DNA from: a virus
Reading direction: 5' to 3' (one strand)
DNA: 30,826 nt
Virus record (IMG/VR): IMGVR_UViG_3300043392_000051
Coordinates: 1-30,826 of that record
A program made the translations under genes and the position numbers. The notes beneath the pieces were generated by a model. The model was not told the origin of the DNA and made no database searches. It worked only from the letters and a program-made list of their open reading frames with translations. Of the stretch, positions 30,425-30,826 are shown piece by piece. Within the stretch, counting starts at the first letter, position 1. Every line of letters starts with the position of its first letter.

Positions 30425-30721
30425 TTAATTCAACAGGTCAAGAATGCAAACTCCGGTGCCGTCATGGCGGGCATTGGCAATGCGGTAAGTGCCAGCAGCG
30501 GGGCCGCTGGTCACCACAAGGCTTTTGCCCTCAGGCTGTGCCGGGACGCTGGCCGATGGCAGCGTGAAGGTTGGCGATGTGCCAGCCGTCACGCCAAAGC
30601 CATCGAGACTTGCGCCCTGGTAACCGGGCTCCATGACACCAATGACCGTGACCCCATCGAGCGTGGCCGTGTCGGCCAGCTCGTTCGCATTGAAAAATGG
30701 GCTCAGGTCTTCGGTGAACAT
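30425..30721 (-). CDS. Head-tail joining protein (gpFII-like)
   Basis: The 98-residue protein starts MFTEDLSPFFNANELADTA, with GGAAAG before the ATG. Its pattern (FFNxxELADxATLDG, VTVIGVMEPGYQ, then small beta strands) fits the phage head-tail joining/attachment family (PF05354). It would bridge the portal or connector to the tail. Lambda order would next have gpZ and gpU, but here the tail tube gene comes directly after. Confidence 0.75.
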   Translation of the reverse strand: MFTEDLSPFFNANELADTATLDGVTVIGVMEPGYQGASLDGFGVTAGTSPTFTLPSASVPAQPEGKSLVVTSGPAAGTYRIANARHDGTGVCILDLLN

Positions 30722-30744
30722 GGAGCGTTTGCTTTCCGTCAGAC

Positions 30745-30825
30745 TCAGGCGGTGATGGCGTCCACCATGGTGGCGAACGACTCAGCGTGACGGATGGCGA
30801 CATCAACGTCTTGCAGGGCCACCAC
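30745..30825 (-). CDS. C-terminal end of an upstream head protein (5' end outside the window)
   Basis: An open frame enters at the right edge and ends at the TGA at 30745, 24 bp before the head-tail joining gene. The visible tail reads VALQDVDVAIRHAESFATMV. The position is that of a gpFI-like or head-completion protein. Too little is visible to name it. Confidence 0.6.
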   Translation of the reverse strand: MVALQDVDVAIRHAESFATMVDAITA

Positions 30826-30826
30826 G

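Noticed and set aside
6-30826. tRNA or rRNA genes
   Set aside because: No cloverleaf-like or rRNA-like sequence was noticed; a covariance search could not be run.

Overview
The window is almost entirely phage DNA from a temperate siphovirus-like phage. Composition (moderately high GC, dense ATGA/TGATG-coupled genes) and gene families (DUF2303, YdaS-like Cro, PrtN-like regulator, lambda-type terminase and portal) suggest a betaproteobacterial host, probably Burkholderiales. The host is an inference from style; no host gene is visible.

Layout. Positions 1-9038 (minus strand, read right to left): Cro-like switch gene, RHH-like protein, large primase-helicase, a striking inverted repeat array that looks like a replication origin, a possible gpZ-like protein, small and large terminase, a Mor-like regulator, a head protein and the start of the portal, cut by the left edge. 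Positions 9046-10110: immunity region with promoters, repeated GTGGCTA operator-like sites, a short CI-like repressor, and terminators. Positions 10144-16743 (plus): early/accessory operon with a small membrane protein, DUF2303, dUTPase, glutaredoxin, Cys-rich small proteins and a PrtN-like activator, ending at a strong terminator. Positions 16857-18262: repeat-rich putative attP or Int control region and a tyrosine integrase. Positions 18205-30826 (minus): tail tube, tail chaperones with a probable -1 frameshift, tape measure, two tail proteins, a complete diversity-generating retroelement (DGR), holin-like proteins, a DUF5675 protein and overlapping spanins.

The most notable system is the DGR. 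The order is target protein, avd, template repeat (TR), spacer, reverse transcriptase. TR (21603-21720) and VR (22202-22319) align over 118 bp without gaps. All 18 differences fall on the 26 adenines of the coding-strand TR; the other 92 positions are identical. They change 13 residues at the C-terminus of a probable C-type-lectin-fold receptor-binding protein. This is the signature of adenine-specific mutagenic retrohoming, so the phage can probably diversify its host-binding tip.

The integrase lies in the middle, with phage genes on both sides. The late genes run off both ends in the same direction: portal off the left, and the gene before the head-tail joining gene off the right. Major capsid and protease genes are absent. 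The simplest reading is that the window is most of a circular (unintegrated or circularly permuted) phage genome opened within the portal gene, with the capsid block outside.
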